From JAJYRX01 sp041655275 (lineage in GTDB: Bacteria > Pseudomonadota > Gammaproteobacteria > Burkholderiales > Burkholderiaceae_B), in assembly GCA_041655275.1 (NCBI GenBank), contig JBBAFU010000013.1, positions 12,267-76,266 of the forward strand: a stretch of 64,000 bases of DNA, written 5' to 3'. Positions 50,549-59,206 of this stretch are shown here, one piece after another (the first letter of the stretch is position 1; each line of letters opens with the position of its first letter). The notes below the pieces were generated by a model. The model was given only the letters and a program-made list of their open reading frames with translations, did no database searches and was not told where the DNA came from. The position numbers and the translations under genes are program-made.

Positions 50549-52030
50549 ATGTCCCAGCCCCCACTGCATAGCACTTTCGACAGCATTGCTGCGCTGGCCG
50601 GCGCCGTCGGCCGCGGTGATGTCGACCCGACCGTCCTCGCGGATGACGCCATGCGTCACGCGCAGGCAGGCAACGGGCCCGGACTGTTCGCCGATCTGGA
50701 TGCCGAAGCCGGCAACCGCGAAACCAGCGACGCAGCCCTGGCCGGTGTGCCCATCGGCATCGAGGACCGCCTGGTCACCCGTCGGTGGCGCAGTACCGGG
50801 GGCAGTCGCATGCTCGCCGCTTACCAGAGCCCTTTCGATGCCACCGCGGTACAGGATCTGGAACAGGCCGGCTGCCTCACCGTAGGCAAGCTCGCATGCG
50901 CCGAATTCAGCATGGATTCCGCCAGCGAGTTCGCACTGTTCGAGGCCACGCCCAACCCCTGGGACGCGCAGCGCCAGGGTGGCAGCGGTGCCGCCGCTGC
51001 CGTGGCACGCCGGCTGGTGATGGGCGCCGTCGGCGTGGATACCGGGGGCTCGCTGCGCGCCGGCGCAGCGCTGTGCGGCGTCAGCGCCCTGCGCCCGGGC
51101 CAGGGCATGGTGTCGCGTCTGGGTGTCATTGCTGCGGCGTCCAGCATGGATCAGGTCACCCCCGTGGCTCGCGGGGCCGGTGATCTGGCGGCACTGCTCG
51201 ATCCCATCTGCCATTTCGACCCGCAGGATGCCACCAGTCTGGAGCATCTGAACGGCGAGGCCAACCGGATTGGACGCGTGCGCGAATCCTGGCAGACGCA
51301 CAGGATGGCACAACAGGCACAGGGAAGCCGGCCACTGAAGAACCTGCGTATCGGCATCCTCGAAGGCGACGGCGATGGCTTGTCGGCCGCCGTGGCCGAC
51401 AGCATGGAAGCCGCGCTGCAGACGCTGGAGTCGCTGGGTGCGCAGCGCGTGGCCATCGCGCTGTCGGCCGACGGACAGGCAGCCACGGCCTATCACCTGA
51501 TTGCCGCCGCCGAAGCTGCCAGCAACCTGTCGCGCTACGACGGCGTGCATTTCGGTTTTCGTGCCGGGCGCTATGACGATGTACACGACATGATCGGCCG
51601 TTCACGCGCGCAAGGCTTCGGTCAGGCCATCATCGAGCGCATCCTGCTGGGCACGCGAGTCATGAGCCACGGCCATTACGAAGCCCTGTGTCTTCCGGCG
51701 CAACGCGTGCGCCGCCTGCTGGCACAGTCGCTGCGCCAGGCATTGTCGCAATCCTGCGACCTCGTACTGCGGCCGGCCCTGCCCGACACCGCGCCGCTGC
51801 TGGACGCACAGACCAGCCTGGCCGTGCGCTGGGCACGCGACCGCTATCTGGCGGCGGCAAGCCTGACCGGCCTGCCCGCATTGTGCTTTCCAGGCGCCCC
51901 CGACCCTGACGGCCTGCCTATCGGCATGCAACTCATCGGCCCCGATCTTGCCGAAGGATGGCTGCTGGCGGTTGCCGAATGCTTCCAGGACGTCACCCAA
52001 TGGCATCAACGCGAACCGGAGCAGCACTGA
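50549..52030 (+). CDS. gatA: GatA subunit with catalytic Lys replaced by Glu
   Basis: Amidase-signature subunit of the tRNA-dependent amidotransferase, 493 residues, in the normal place between gatC and gatB. GatA frees ammonia from Gln or Asn using a Ser-cisSer-Lys triad. Here Ser168 (DTGGSLRAG) and Ser146 (QGGSGAAAAV, normally GGSSGGSAAAV) remain. The lysine motif GVPIAIKDN reads GVPIGIEDR, with Glu72 from GAG at 50762. GKxNMDEFAMG reads GKLACAEFSMD. The C-terminal half is more conserved (AAAEAASNLSRYDGVHFG, GLPIGMQLIGP). There is no frameshift or internal stop. Its TGA overlaps the gatB ATG. Amidase activity by the usual mechanism is doubtful. Confidence 0.85.
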   Translation: MSQPPLHSTFDSIAALAGAVGRGDVDPTVLADDAMRHAQAGNGPGLFADLDAEAGNRETSDAALAGVPIGIEDRLVTRRWRSTGGSRMLAAYQSPFDATAVQDLEQAGCLTVGKLACAEFSMDSASEFALFEATPNPWDAQRQGGSGAAAAVARRLVMGAVGVDTGGSLRAGAALCGVSALRPGQGMVSRLGVIAAASSMDQVTPVARGAGDLAALLDPICHFDPQDATSLEHLNGEANRIGRVRESWQTHRMAQQAQGSRPLKNLRIGILEGDGDGLSAAVADSMEAALQTLESLGAQRVAIALSADGQAATAYHLIAAAEAASNLSRYDGVHFGFRAGRYDDVHDMIGRSRAQGFGQAIIERILLGTRVMSHGHYEALCLPAQRVRRLLAQSLRQALSQSCDLVLRPALPDTAPLLDAQTSLAVRWARDRYLAAASLTGLPALCFPGAPDPDGLPIGMQLIGPDLAEGWLLAVAECFQDVTQWHQREPEQH

Positions 52031-53487
52031 TGGACTGGGAAATCGTCATTGGCCTGGAAACGCATGTGCAGCTTTCCACCGCCTCGAAAATCTTCTCCGA
52101 CAGCAGCACCGCCTACGGCGCCCTGCCCAACACCCAGGCGAGTGCGGGCGACATGGCGCTGCCCGGCACCCTGCCGGTCATGAACCGCATGGCGGTCGAG
52201 CGCGCCATACAGTTCGGGCTCGCCGTCTCGGCCGACCTCGCGCTGCGCTCGGTTTTCGATCGCAAGCATTATTTCTATCCCGACCTGTCCAAGAACTACC
52301 AGATCAGCCAGCTCGATCACCCCATCGTGAGCGGCGGCAGCCTGACGTTCTTTGTCGGCGAAACGGAAACAACGGTCAGGCTCACACGCGCCCACCTGGA
52401 GGAAGATGCCGGCAAGTCGCTGCACGAGCACTTCACCGGCCCGCATGGCGAGTCTTCCAGCGGCATTGATCTGAACCGGGCGGGGACACCTCTGCTGGAA
52501 ATCGTCACCGAGCCTGAAATGCGTTCAGCGGCAGAAGCCGTGGCCTATGCGCGCGCGCTGCACGGTCTGGTGGTCTGGCTGGGCATCTGTGACGGCAACA
52601 TGCAGGAAGGCTCCTTTCGCTGCGACGCCAACGTATCCGTGCGCCCCAGAGGTCAATCGACCCTGGGCACGCGCACCGAAATCAAGAATGTGAATTCATT
52701 CCGCTTTCTGGAGCGTGCCATTCTGTACGAGGCACGACGCCAGATCGAACTGATCGAGGACGGTGGCAGAGTGGTGCAGGAAACACGGCTCTACGATGCC
52801 GACAGGGACGAAACGCGCAGCATGCGCAGCAAGGAAGATGCCCACGACTATCGCTATTTCCCGGACCCCGATCTGCCCGCCCTGGTGATCACGCCCGAAT
52901 GGATTGCGCGGGTACGCGACGCCATGCCCGAGCTGCCGGCCCGGCGCCGCGCACGCTTCCAGAGTGCGCTGGGCCTGAGCGCCTACGACGCCGCCCAGCT
53001 CACCATGCAGCGCGCCACTGCGGATTACTTCGAGGCGGTGGTGCAGGCCCTGCCCGAAGGCCAGGCCAAACCGGCCGCCAACTGGGTGCTGGGCGAGCTC
53101 GCCGCGGCACTGAACCGCGAGGAGCGCGATATCGGCGACAGCCCGGTAAATCCCGCGCAATTGGCCGCCCTGATTGCACGCATTGTCGACGCAACCATCT
53201 CGAACAAGATCGCACGCGACGTCTTTGCTGCAATGTGGGAAGGCGAACATGGCGCGGATGCGGATGCCATCATCGACGCACGCGGCCTGCGGCAGATCAC
53301 GGACACTGCGGCCATCGCTGCGCTGATCGATGAAGTACTGGCAGCCCATGCCGGCATTGTCGAGCAATACCGCGCCGGCCGGGACAAGGCGTTCAACTCG
53401 CTGGTGGGTCAGGTGATGCGTGCGGCAAAGGGCAAGGCCAATCCGCAGCAGGTCACCGATCTGCTGCGCGAACGCCTGGACGGCTAG
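52030..53487 (+). CDS. gatB: Asp/Glu-tRNA amidotransferase subunit GatB
   Basis: Kinase/transamidase subunit that activates Asp-tRNA(Asn) or Glu-tRNA(Gln), 485 residues. The metal and substrate residues are kept in WEIVIGLETHVQL, LEEDAGKSLHE and AGTPLLEIVTEPE, and GNMQEGSFRCDANVSVRP and TRTEIKNVNSFRF are standard. The C-terminal YqeY-like tRNA-binding tail (FNSLVGQVMRAAKGKANPQQ) is present. It looks functional, unlike the GatA of the same operon. It ends 3 bp from the convergent pyrE. Confidence 0.94.
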   Translation: MDWEIVIGLETHVQLSTASKIFSDSSTAYGALPNTQASAGDMALPGTLPVMNRMAVERAIQFGLAVSADLALRSVFDRKHYFYPDLSKNYQISQLDHPIVSGGSLTFFVGETETTVRLTRAHLEEDAGKSLHEHFTGPHGESSSGIDLNRAGTPLLEIVTEPEMRSAAEAVAYARALHGLVVWLGICDGNMQEGSFRCDANVSVRPRGQSTLGTRTEIKNVNSFRFLERAILYEARRQIELIEDGGRVVQETRLYDADRDETRSMRSKEDAHDYRYFPDPDLPALVITPEWIARVRDAMPELPARRRARFQSALGLSAYDAAQLTMQRATADYFEAVVQALPEGQAKPAANWVLGELAAALNREERDIGDSPVNPAQLAALIARIVDATISNKIARDVFAAMWEGEHGADADAIIDARGLRQITDTAAIAALIDEVLAAHAGIVEQYRAGRDKAFNSLVGQVMRAAKGKANPQQVTDLLRERLDG

Positions 53488-53490
53488 CGA

Positions 53491-54162
53491 TTATTCTGTA
53501 GTGCCGTAACGTTCGCGATAGGCGGCCACCGCCGGACGGTGCGTGGCCAGCTGCGCATCATCTTCGAGCAGGGCCATGATGTCGGTCAGCGAGGCAATGC
53601 TGAGTACCGGCATGCCATAGCGCTGCTCGACATCCTGTACTGCGGAATGCGCCGACAGGGCGCCGTCGGGCCCGGCCCGCTCCATACGGTCGAGCGCGAT
53701 GAGCACGGCCACCGGTCGCGCACCTGCGGCCCGTATGATGTCCACGGACTCGCCTACCGAAGTGCCTGCCGTGATGACATCATCGACGATGACCACATCG
53801 CCCTGTACGGGTGCCCCCACCAGATTGCCGCCCTCGCCGTGATCCTTGGCCTCCTTGCGATTGAAGGCGAAAGGCACGGTACGCCCGCCCAGCGCAGGCT
53901 GGGCAAGCGCCACGGCCGTGGCACAGGCCAGCGGGATGCCCTTGTAGGCGGGACCGTACAGCATGTCGAAAGACAGCCCCGATGCCAGCAGGCGCTGCGC
54001 GTAGAACTGTGCCAGTCGGCCCAGGCTGTCACCGGAGTTGAACAGGCCGGCATTGAAGAAATAGGGACTGATGCGGCCGGACTTGACCTTGAATTCGCCA
54101 AAGCGAAGCACACCCTGCTCGAGGGCAAAGCGAACGAAATCGAAGCGCTGGGATGAAGACAT
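53491..54162 (-). CDS. pyrE: orotate phosphoribosyltransferase PyrE
   Basis: Makes orotidine monophosphate from orotate and PRPP. The 223-residue protein has FGEFKVKSGRISPYFFNAG, YGPAYKGIPLACATAVAL, FNRKEAKDHGEGG and the PRPP loop VVIVDDVITAGTSVGE. The start at 54162 gives the usual N-terminus. It is a single gene, divergent from the exonuclease III gene with a 61-bp gap. Confidence 0.95.
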   Translation of the reverse strand: MSSSQRFDFVRFALEQGVLRFGEFKVKSGRISPYFFNAGLFNSGDSLGRLAQFYAQRLLASGLSFDMLYGPAYKGIPLACATAVALAQPALGGRTVPFAFNRKEAKDHGEGGNLVGAPVQGDVVIVDDVITAGTSVGESVDIIRAAGARPVAVLIALDRMERAGPDGALSAHSAVQDVEQRYGMPVLSIASLTDIMALLEDDAQLATHRPAVAAYRERYGTTE

Positions 54163-54223
54163 TGGCCTGGCCGTGAGGGATGCGCCACAGGCGCGTTGGG
54201 CGCAATTGTAGTACGCTCTCGGG

Positions 54224-55018
54224 ATGCTGAGTATCATCACCGCCAATCTGAACGGCATCCGTTCCGCCGTCAACAAGGGTTTTCTGGACTGGCTGGCGCA
54301 CCAGGACGCGGATTTCGTCTGCCTGCAGGAACTCAAGGCCCAGGAGGCCAACCTCAGTCCGGAAATGCGCCGGCCCCATGACCTGCAAGGCTATTTCCAC
54401 TACGCCGAGAGAAAAGGCTACAGTGGCGTGGGTATCTACACCCGTCACGAGCCCGACGATGTCATCGTGGGCGTCGGCGTTCCCGAGATTGACGCCGAAG
54501 GGCGCTATCTCGAGCTGTGCTACCCCGGGTTTTCCGTGATTTCCGTCTACCTGCCATCAGGCTCCAGCGGCGATCATCGCCAGGCGGTCAAATTCGAGTT
54601 CATGGACTATTTCCAGGGCCATCTGCAGGCGCTCGCCGACAGCGGCCGCCAGATCGTCCTGTGCGGCGACTGGAACATCGCCCACAAGGAGATCGACCTC
54701 AAGAACTGGCGCAGCAACCGCAAGAACAGCGGCTTTCTTCCCGAGGAGCGCGAATGGCTGGGTCAGCTCTTCGACGTTCAGGGCTGGGTGGATGTCTACC
54801 GCCACCTGCACCCCGATCTGGAAGGCGAATCCTACACCTGGTGGAGCAACCGGGGGCAGGCCTGGGCGAACAACGTGGGCTGGCGCCTTGACTACCACAT
54901 CGCCACGGCCGATCTGGCACGCACAGCGCGCAGCGCGCATATCTACAAGGAAGAACGTTTCAGCGACCATGCGCCACTGACCATTCATTACGACTGGAGC
55001 ATGCCGGCGGCAGGCTGA
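54224..55018 (+). CDS. xthA: exodeoxyribonuclease III / AP endonuclease
   Basis: Base-excision repair nuclease, 264 residues. Metal and catalytic residues lie in SIITANLNGIRSAV, CLQELKAQEANLS, CGDWNIAHKEIDLKNW and the late ERFSDHAPLTIHYD. RLDYHIATADLA supports the ExoA-type branch. It converges on ampG with a 10-bp gap. Activity on AP sites is inferred from the family. Confidence 0.93.
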   Translation: MLSIITANLNGIRSAVNKGFLDWLAHQDADFVCLQELKAQEANLSPEMRRPHDLQGYFHYAERKGYSGVGIYTRHEPDDVIVGVGVPEIDAEGRYLELCYPGFSVISVYLPSGSSGDHRQAVKFEFMDYFQGHLQALADSGRQIVLCGDWNIAHKEIDLKNWRSNRKNSGFLPEEREWLGQLFDVQGWVDVYRHLHPDLEGESYTWWSNRGQAWANNVGWRLDYHIATADLARTARSAHIYKEERFSDHAPLTIHYDWSMPAAG

Positions 55019-55028
55019 CACCATCCGG

Positions 55029-56273
55029 TCAGGGACGGTCCAGCGCTTCGATTTCTGCGCGGCGCAAGCGCAGCAGTACCAGGCCCGGCAGGGCAATCAA
55101 CACGGTAATCACGAAGAACAGCGGCCAGCCCATGGCGTCGACAAGCGGCGGGGTCAGCGGCCCGGCCAGATAGGTGCGGCCAACCGCCGACAGCGCTGAA
55201 AGCAGCGCGAACTGCGTCGCCGAAAACTCCTGGCGGCACAGTCCCATCAGCAGGGCGACAAAAGCGGCCGTGCCCAGGCCGCCACACAGATTCTCTATGC
55301 CCACCACGGCTCCCATGGCAAACAGATGGGGCGGTGTGACGGCCAGCACCCAGTAGCCGAAGTTTGACACCGCCTGCAGGATGCCGAAAGCCATGAGCGA
55401 GCGGTACAGCCCCAGGCGAGCCATGATACCCCCGCCTGCGAGCGCACCGACGATGGTGGCCGCCAGCCCGAAGACCTTGTTGACCGCACCGACCTCGGTG
55501 CCCGTGAAACCGGCCCCGCGCAACAGGAAGGTGGTCGACAGGGCGCCGGCAAAGGCATCACCCAGCTTGTAGAAGACAATCAGGATCAGGATGCTGACCG
55601 CGCCCTTTCGCGAGAAGAACTCTGCGAGCGGTGCCAGCACGGCCTCGCGCAGGGAAGGCGGCGGCTCGCCGCGCACCTCGGGTTCCGGCGCCAGCGATGT
55701 GGCCACCCCGCACAGCGCCATGAAGCCGCCCATGAGGAAATAGGTGTTGTGCCAGCCCAGCCACTGATCAGCCAGTATGAGCGCCATGCCGCCGGACGCA
55801 ATCATCGCCAGGCGATAGCCCAGCACCTTGAGCGCCGCGCCTGCCGCCCGTTCGCCGGGACGCAGTACATCGGTGCTGTAGGCGTCGAAGGCGATATCCT
55901 GCGTGGCCGAGAAGAAGGCCACGAGCACGGCCAGCAGTGCCAGTGGCAGCAGATGATCGCTCGGTGAAAACAGCCCCATGGCGGCAATGCCGGCACCCAG
56001 CGCCAGCTGCGTTGCCAGCATCCAGCTGCGCCGCCGGCCCAGCCAGGGCGGTGCATAGCGATCCACCAGGGGTGCCCAGAGAAATTTGAGTGTGTAGGCG
56101 GAGCCGATCAGCGTGAGAAAGCCAATGCTCTGCAGGGAGACGCCGTCCAGCGTCGCCCAGGCCTGAAGGGTGCCGCCGGTCAGGGCCAGCGGCAGTCCGC
56201 TGGCAAAACCCAGGACAAGCAATGGAAAGACCCGCGGGCTCGCATAGATGCGTGCCAGCCCCGGAACCTTCAT
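55029..56273 (-). CDS. ampG: AmpG-like muropeptide permease (MFS)
   Basis: A 414-residue major-facilitator protein with about 12-14 hydrophobic segments. FASGLPLALTGGTLQAW and SAYTLKFLWAPLVDRYAPPW are typical AmpG motifs, and ATQDIAFDAYSTDVL marks helices 4-5. AmpG imports anhydro-muropeptides for recycling, which fits the Mpl ligase at 11.6 kb. The start at 56273 overlaps the metW stop (ATGA), so it may be co-transcribed with metX-metW although unrelated in function. Confidence 0.9.
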   Translation of the reverse strand: MKVPGLARIYASPRVFPLLVLGFASGLPLALTGGTLQAWATLDGVSLQSIGFLTLIGSAYTLKFLWAPLVDRYAPPWLGRRRSWMLATQLALGAGIAAMGLFSPSDHLLPLALLAVLVAFFSATQDIAFDAYSTDVLRPGERAAGAALKVLGYRLAMIASGGMALILADQWLGWHNTYFLMGGFMALCGVATSLAPEPEVRGEPPPSLREAVLAPLAEFFSRKGAVSILILIVFYKLGDAFAGALSTTFLLRGAGFTGTEVGAVNKVFGLAATIVGALAGGGIMARLGLYRSLMAFGILQAVSNFGYWVLAVTPPHLFAMGAVVGIENLCGGLGTAAFVALLMGLCRQEFSATQFALLSALSAVGRTYLAGPLTPPLVDAMGWPLFFVITVLIALPGLVLLRLRRAEIEALDRP

Positions 56274-56893
56274 GCCGCGACTGCCTGGGGCGACGAGAAG
56301 CGATAGACCGCGAGGCTGGCGCGCCACTTGGGCAGCACCCGTATCTCGTGGCGCCCCCTGAACGTCGCCACATCCGTGACGCCCAGCCCGAGATCCTGTG
56401 CCAGACGCTCGAAATCACCCAGGGTGCACAGATGGATATTGGGCGTGTTGTACCACTGGTAGGGCATTTCCCGGGTCACCGGCATGCGCCCGGCCAGAAT
56501 GGACAGGCCGTGCGTCCAGTGCCCGAAGTTGGGGAAGGAGACCACGCCCGTACGCCCCACACGCGCCATCTCGCGCAGGATGCGCTCGGTATTGTGCATG
56601 GCCTGCAGGGTGCGCGAGAGCACCACCGTATCGAACTGCTGATCATCGAACAGGGCCAGACCGTCTTCCAGATCCTGCTGGATGACCCGCACGCCGCGGC
56701 GCACGCAGGCGATCACCGATTGTTCATCGCGCTCGACGCCGGCCCCCGATACCTGCTTGTGATCGCGCAGGTAGGCAAGCAGCGTGCCATCACCGCAACC
56801 CAGGTCGAGCACCCTGCTGCCGGGCTGTATCCAGCTGGCGATGCGGCCCAGATCGGGCCGTTCGGTCTCGAAACTGACCGGCGCACGCATCAT
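56270..56893 (-). CDS. metW: methionine biosynthesis protein MetW
   Basis: A 207-residue methyltransferase-fold protein that partners MetX. Motif I is VLDLGCGDGTLLAYLRD, then VVLSRTLQAMHNTERILREM and SFPNFGHWTHGLSILAGRMP. MetW has been found to be required together with MetX for homoserine acylation in several proteobacteria. It overlaps metX by 4 bp and ampG by 4 bp. Confidence 0.93.
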   Translation of the reverse strand: MMRAPVSFETERPDLGRIASWIQPGSRVLDLGCGDGTLLAYLRDHKQVSGAGVERDEQSVIACVRRGVRVIQQDLEDGLALFDDQQFDTVVLSRTLQAMHNTERILREMARVGRTGVVSFPNFGHWTHGLSILAGRMPVTREMPYQWYNTPNIHLCTLGDFERLAQDLGLGVTDVATFRGRHEIRVLPKWRASLAVYRFSSPQAVAA

Positions 56894-58131
56894 GCCAGAA
56901 CTCCCGTGGTGCGCGTGCGCGGCGCCAGGCCAAGCTCGTGCGCCACCCAGTCGTAATACCCCTGGACCACGGCGTGATACCGGGCATCGTCCAGCAGGAA
57001 GGCATCGTGGCCGTGCGGTGCATCGATTTCGGCATAGGTGACCGGCAGCTGGTTGCGCAGCAGGGCCCGCACGATCTCGCGCGAGCGGCTGGGCGGAAAG
57101 CGCCAGTCCGTCGTGAACGATACCAGCAGGAAACCGGCACGCACCTGTTCCAGCGCCCGTGCCAGATCGCCCCCGAAAGTGCGCGAAGGATCGAAATAAT
57201 CCAGGGCACGCGTCAACAGCAGATAGGTATTGGCGTCGAAATAGGTGGAAAACTTCTCGCCCTGGTAGCGCAGGTAGGACTCGACCTCGAACTCCACGTC
57301 ATAGCCGTAGTGAAAGTCGCCGTCCTTGCCGGGTTCACGCTGGGTACGGCCGAACTTGCGCGCCATGTCGTCATCCGACAGATAGGTGATGTGACCCAGC
57401 ATGCGCGCCACCGAAAGCCCCCTGCGCGGCACGGTGTCATGGGCGTAGTAATCCCCGCCATGGAATTCCGGATCGGAAATGATGGCGCGCCGGGCAACTT
57501 CGTTGAAACCGATGTTCTGCGCCGAAAGCCGGGGGGTGCTGGCGATGACGACGCAATGCGCAACCCGCTCGGGACAGGTGATGGCCCATCCCAGCGCCTG
57601 CATGCCACCCAGCGACCCCCCCATGACTGCGGCGAAGCGCTGAATGCCGAAATGATCGGCCAGACGCACCTGCGCGTGCACCCAGTCTTCGACGGTAAGT
57701 ATGGGAAAGCCCGCGCCCCACGGCTTGCCGGTATCCGGATTGATGCTCACGGGTCCGGTGGAGCCGAAGCAGGAACCGATGTTGTTGACACCGATGACGA
57801 AGAAACGATCGGTATCCAGCGCCTTGCCGGGCCCGACCATGTTGTCCCACCAGCCGATATCGCGCGGATCGTCGGCCGCGATGCCGGCCACATGATGCGA
57901 GGCATTGAGTGCATGGCAAACGAGCACGGCATTGCTGCGCGCCTCGTTCAGCGTGCCATAGGTCTCGACCGCCAGCTCGTAACGGGGCAGCACCTGGCCG
58001 CTCGCCAGGCGCAGGGGTTCATCGAAGGGAATGAATTCGGGACGGACGATACCCACTGAACCGTCGGGCACGATGACATCGGCACCGTTGAGCGCGCCGG
58101 AAGGAGAAATCGTCTCTGAAGCCTGTGGCAT
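56890..58131 (-). CDS. metX: homoserine O-acyltransferase MetX
   Basis: Acylates homoserine for methionine synthesis; betaproteobacterial enzymes of this type usually use succinyl-CoA (MetXS). The 413-residue alpha/beta hydrolase has NIGSCFGSTGPVSINP, the nucleophile elbow AVMGGSLGGMQALGW, VSFTTDWRFPPSRSREIV and the catalytic His in APHGHDAFLLD. GAGG lies 5 bases before the ATG and forms the 3' part of the SAM-II riboswitch. It heads metX-metW-ampG. Confidence 0.94.
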   Translation of the reverse strand: MPQASETISPSGALNGADVIVPDGSVGIVRPEFIPFDEPLRLASGQVLPRYELAVETYGTLNEARSNAVLVCHALNASHHVAGIAADDPRDIGWWDNMVGPGKALDTDRFFVIGVNNIGSCFGSTGPVSINPDTGKPWGAGFPILTVEDWVHAQVRLADHFGIQRFAAVMGGSLGGMQALGWAITCPERVAHCVVIASTPRLSAQNIGFNEVARRAIISDPEFHGGDYYAHDTVPRRGLSVARMLGHITYLSDDDMARKFGRTQREPGKDGDFHYGYDVEFEVESYLRYQGEKFSTYFDANTYLLLTRALDYFDPSRTFGGDLARALEQVRAGFLLVSFTTDWRFPPSRSREIVRALLRNQLPVTYAEIDAPHGHDAFLLDDARYHAVVQGYYDWVAHELGLAPRTRTTGVLA

Positions 58132-58134
58132 AAG

Positions 58135-58192
58135 GACCTCTTTAGCTGGATTTATGAGGCGCCCGCAAGCGGATCATGCAAATCGGCGCACA
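58135..58192 (-). promoter_or_regulatory. SAM-II riboswitch in the metX leader
   Basis: On the minus strand a compact pseudoknot precedes metX. Stem P1 pairs GCGCC (58185-58189) with GGCGC (58159-58163). The loop segment GAUUU (58180-58184) pairs with downstream AAAUC (58149-58153), giving the second helix. The conserved tail AGCUAAAGAGG (58137-58147) contains the ribosome binding site of metX. Order, spacing and tail match the SAM-II (metA/metX) aptamer, which hides the ribosome binding site when S-adenosylmethionine is bound. The identification rests on pattern, not on a covariance search. Confidence 0.82.
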
Positions 58193-58287
58193 TGCCTAGG
58201 CTGGCAGTGTAACACTCCGCCCGCTGTCCGGCCTGGAGTCCGGGGCGAATCCCGACCCCGGCAGCCTATCCTGACAGAAATACGGGG

Positions 58288-58317
58288 TTGTGAAGAACAG
58301 ATATTTATGGATACATT
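58288..58317 (+). promoter_or_regulatory. candidate promoter of the small LuxR-type gene
   Basis: TTGTGA (58288-58293), an 18-bp spacer and TACATT (58312-58317), about 55 bp before the GTG start at 58373. It overlaps the region from which the metX leader must also be transcribed on the other strand. Confidence 0.4.
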
Positions 58318-58372
58318 TAGAATGGATTTTCGGCAGACACTGAAACAACTCAAACCAGAAAGGAGACTTACC

Positions 58373-58801
58373 GTGGCCCATCTCACCCCTCGCGAAATCA
58401 GCTGCCTCACATGGTCGGCAGCCGGCAAGACCAGCTATGAAACCGGCATCATCCTGCGCATCGCCCGACGCACCGTGGATTATCACATTCACAATGCGTG
58501 CAACAAGCTCGGTGTACACAATCGCAGGGCGGCTGTCGCCCTGGCGGTTCAGCATGGGCTGCTGGCTGATCTCCACAGGCTGCTGCCGCGGCCGGGCGTG
58601 CATATCAGCCCGATGTCGCCGATCCGGCGTCGCGCAATGGCCTTTGGGCTGGCGCCAGTTCGCGCAGGAACTCGTCAGCATGGAGATCGGAAAACTTTTC
58701 GTCGGCGCCGATTACCAGGCCTTCGATCAAGAGTGTCGGTGTGGTCCAGAGCATACCGTCCAGTCGCACCGCAATCTGCGAATCCCGACCACGGACCGTA
58801 A
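58373..58801 (+). CDS. solo LuxR-type helix-turn-helix protein
   Basis: A protein of up to 142 residues whose first 65 or so form a LuxR/GerE DNA-binding domain: LTPREISCLTWSAAGKTSYE, then RRTVDYHIHNACNKLGVHNR and AAVALAVQHGLLADL. There is no autoinducer or receiver domain. GTG at 58373 follows GGAGA at good spacing; an ATG at 58308 would add 22 residues. After about residue 80 the sequence turns Arg-rich and is antisense to the neighbouring lipoprotein gene, so the natural end is uncertain and a small frameshift is possible. Either it is a stand-alone HTH regulator or a remnant of a longer LuxR protein. Confidence 0.6.
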   Translation: MAHLTPREISCLTWSAAGKTSYETGIILRIARRTVDYHIHNACNKLGVHNRRAAVALAVQHGLLADLHRLLPRPGVHISPMSPIRRRAMAFGLAPVRAGTRQHGDRKTFRRRRLPGLRSRVSVWSRAYRPVAPQSANPDHGP

Positions 58802-59204
58802 ACCGCTCTCCGGAAGCGATCCGCGCGAGCGGCGGCGGAGCGCCAAGATTGGAATGCAGCGAAAGATGCAACTGCGCTTCCAGGCGTGCGCGCGCTGCAG
58901 TACTCGCGCCCAGCGCGGGCGGAAGCCGTGCATACCCCAGGGTGTACAGCATGTCGCCCACGCGCGCGGACGACAGGGTCAGTTCCAGGGCGTGGCCCTC
59001 GAACGCCACCGTGCGGGTGCGTGATTTGGGCCGGTCCGGGAACATTGCCTGCACGTCGCCATCCGCGAGGGTGACCTGGCGCCAGTCGTGGCCGGGTGAG
59101 CAGGCGGACAGGCCGATCGCGAGCGCCGGCAGCACGGCAAGCAAGCTGCGGGCGAACCAGCGCCGGCCCTGGTCATAAGGGTTAGAATGATGGGGATCAG
59201 ACAT
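58605..59204 (-). CDS. putative lipoprotein of unknown function
   Basis: A 199-residue exported protein. A signal with an Arg pair (GRRWFARSLLAVLPALAIG) ends in lipobox LSAC, so the mature protein is probably lipid-anchored. The mature part starts HDWRQVTLADGDVQAMFPDR and shows mixed alpha/beta character without a motif I can name. Its start codon is only 2 bp from that of divergent gshA, and its last 197 bases are antisense to the LuxR-type gene. Confidence 0.7.
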   Translation of the reverse strand: MSDPHHSNPYDQGRRWFARSLLAVLPALAIGLSACSPGHDWRQVTLADGDVQAMFPDRPKSRTRTVAFEGHALELTLSSARVGDMLYTLGYARLPPALGASTAARARLEAQLHLSLHSNLGAPPPLARIASGERFTVRGRDSQIAVRLDGMLWTTPTLLIEGLVIGADEKFSDLHADEFLRELAPAQRPLRDAGSATSG

Positions 59205-59206
59205 TC

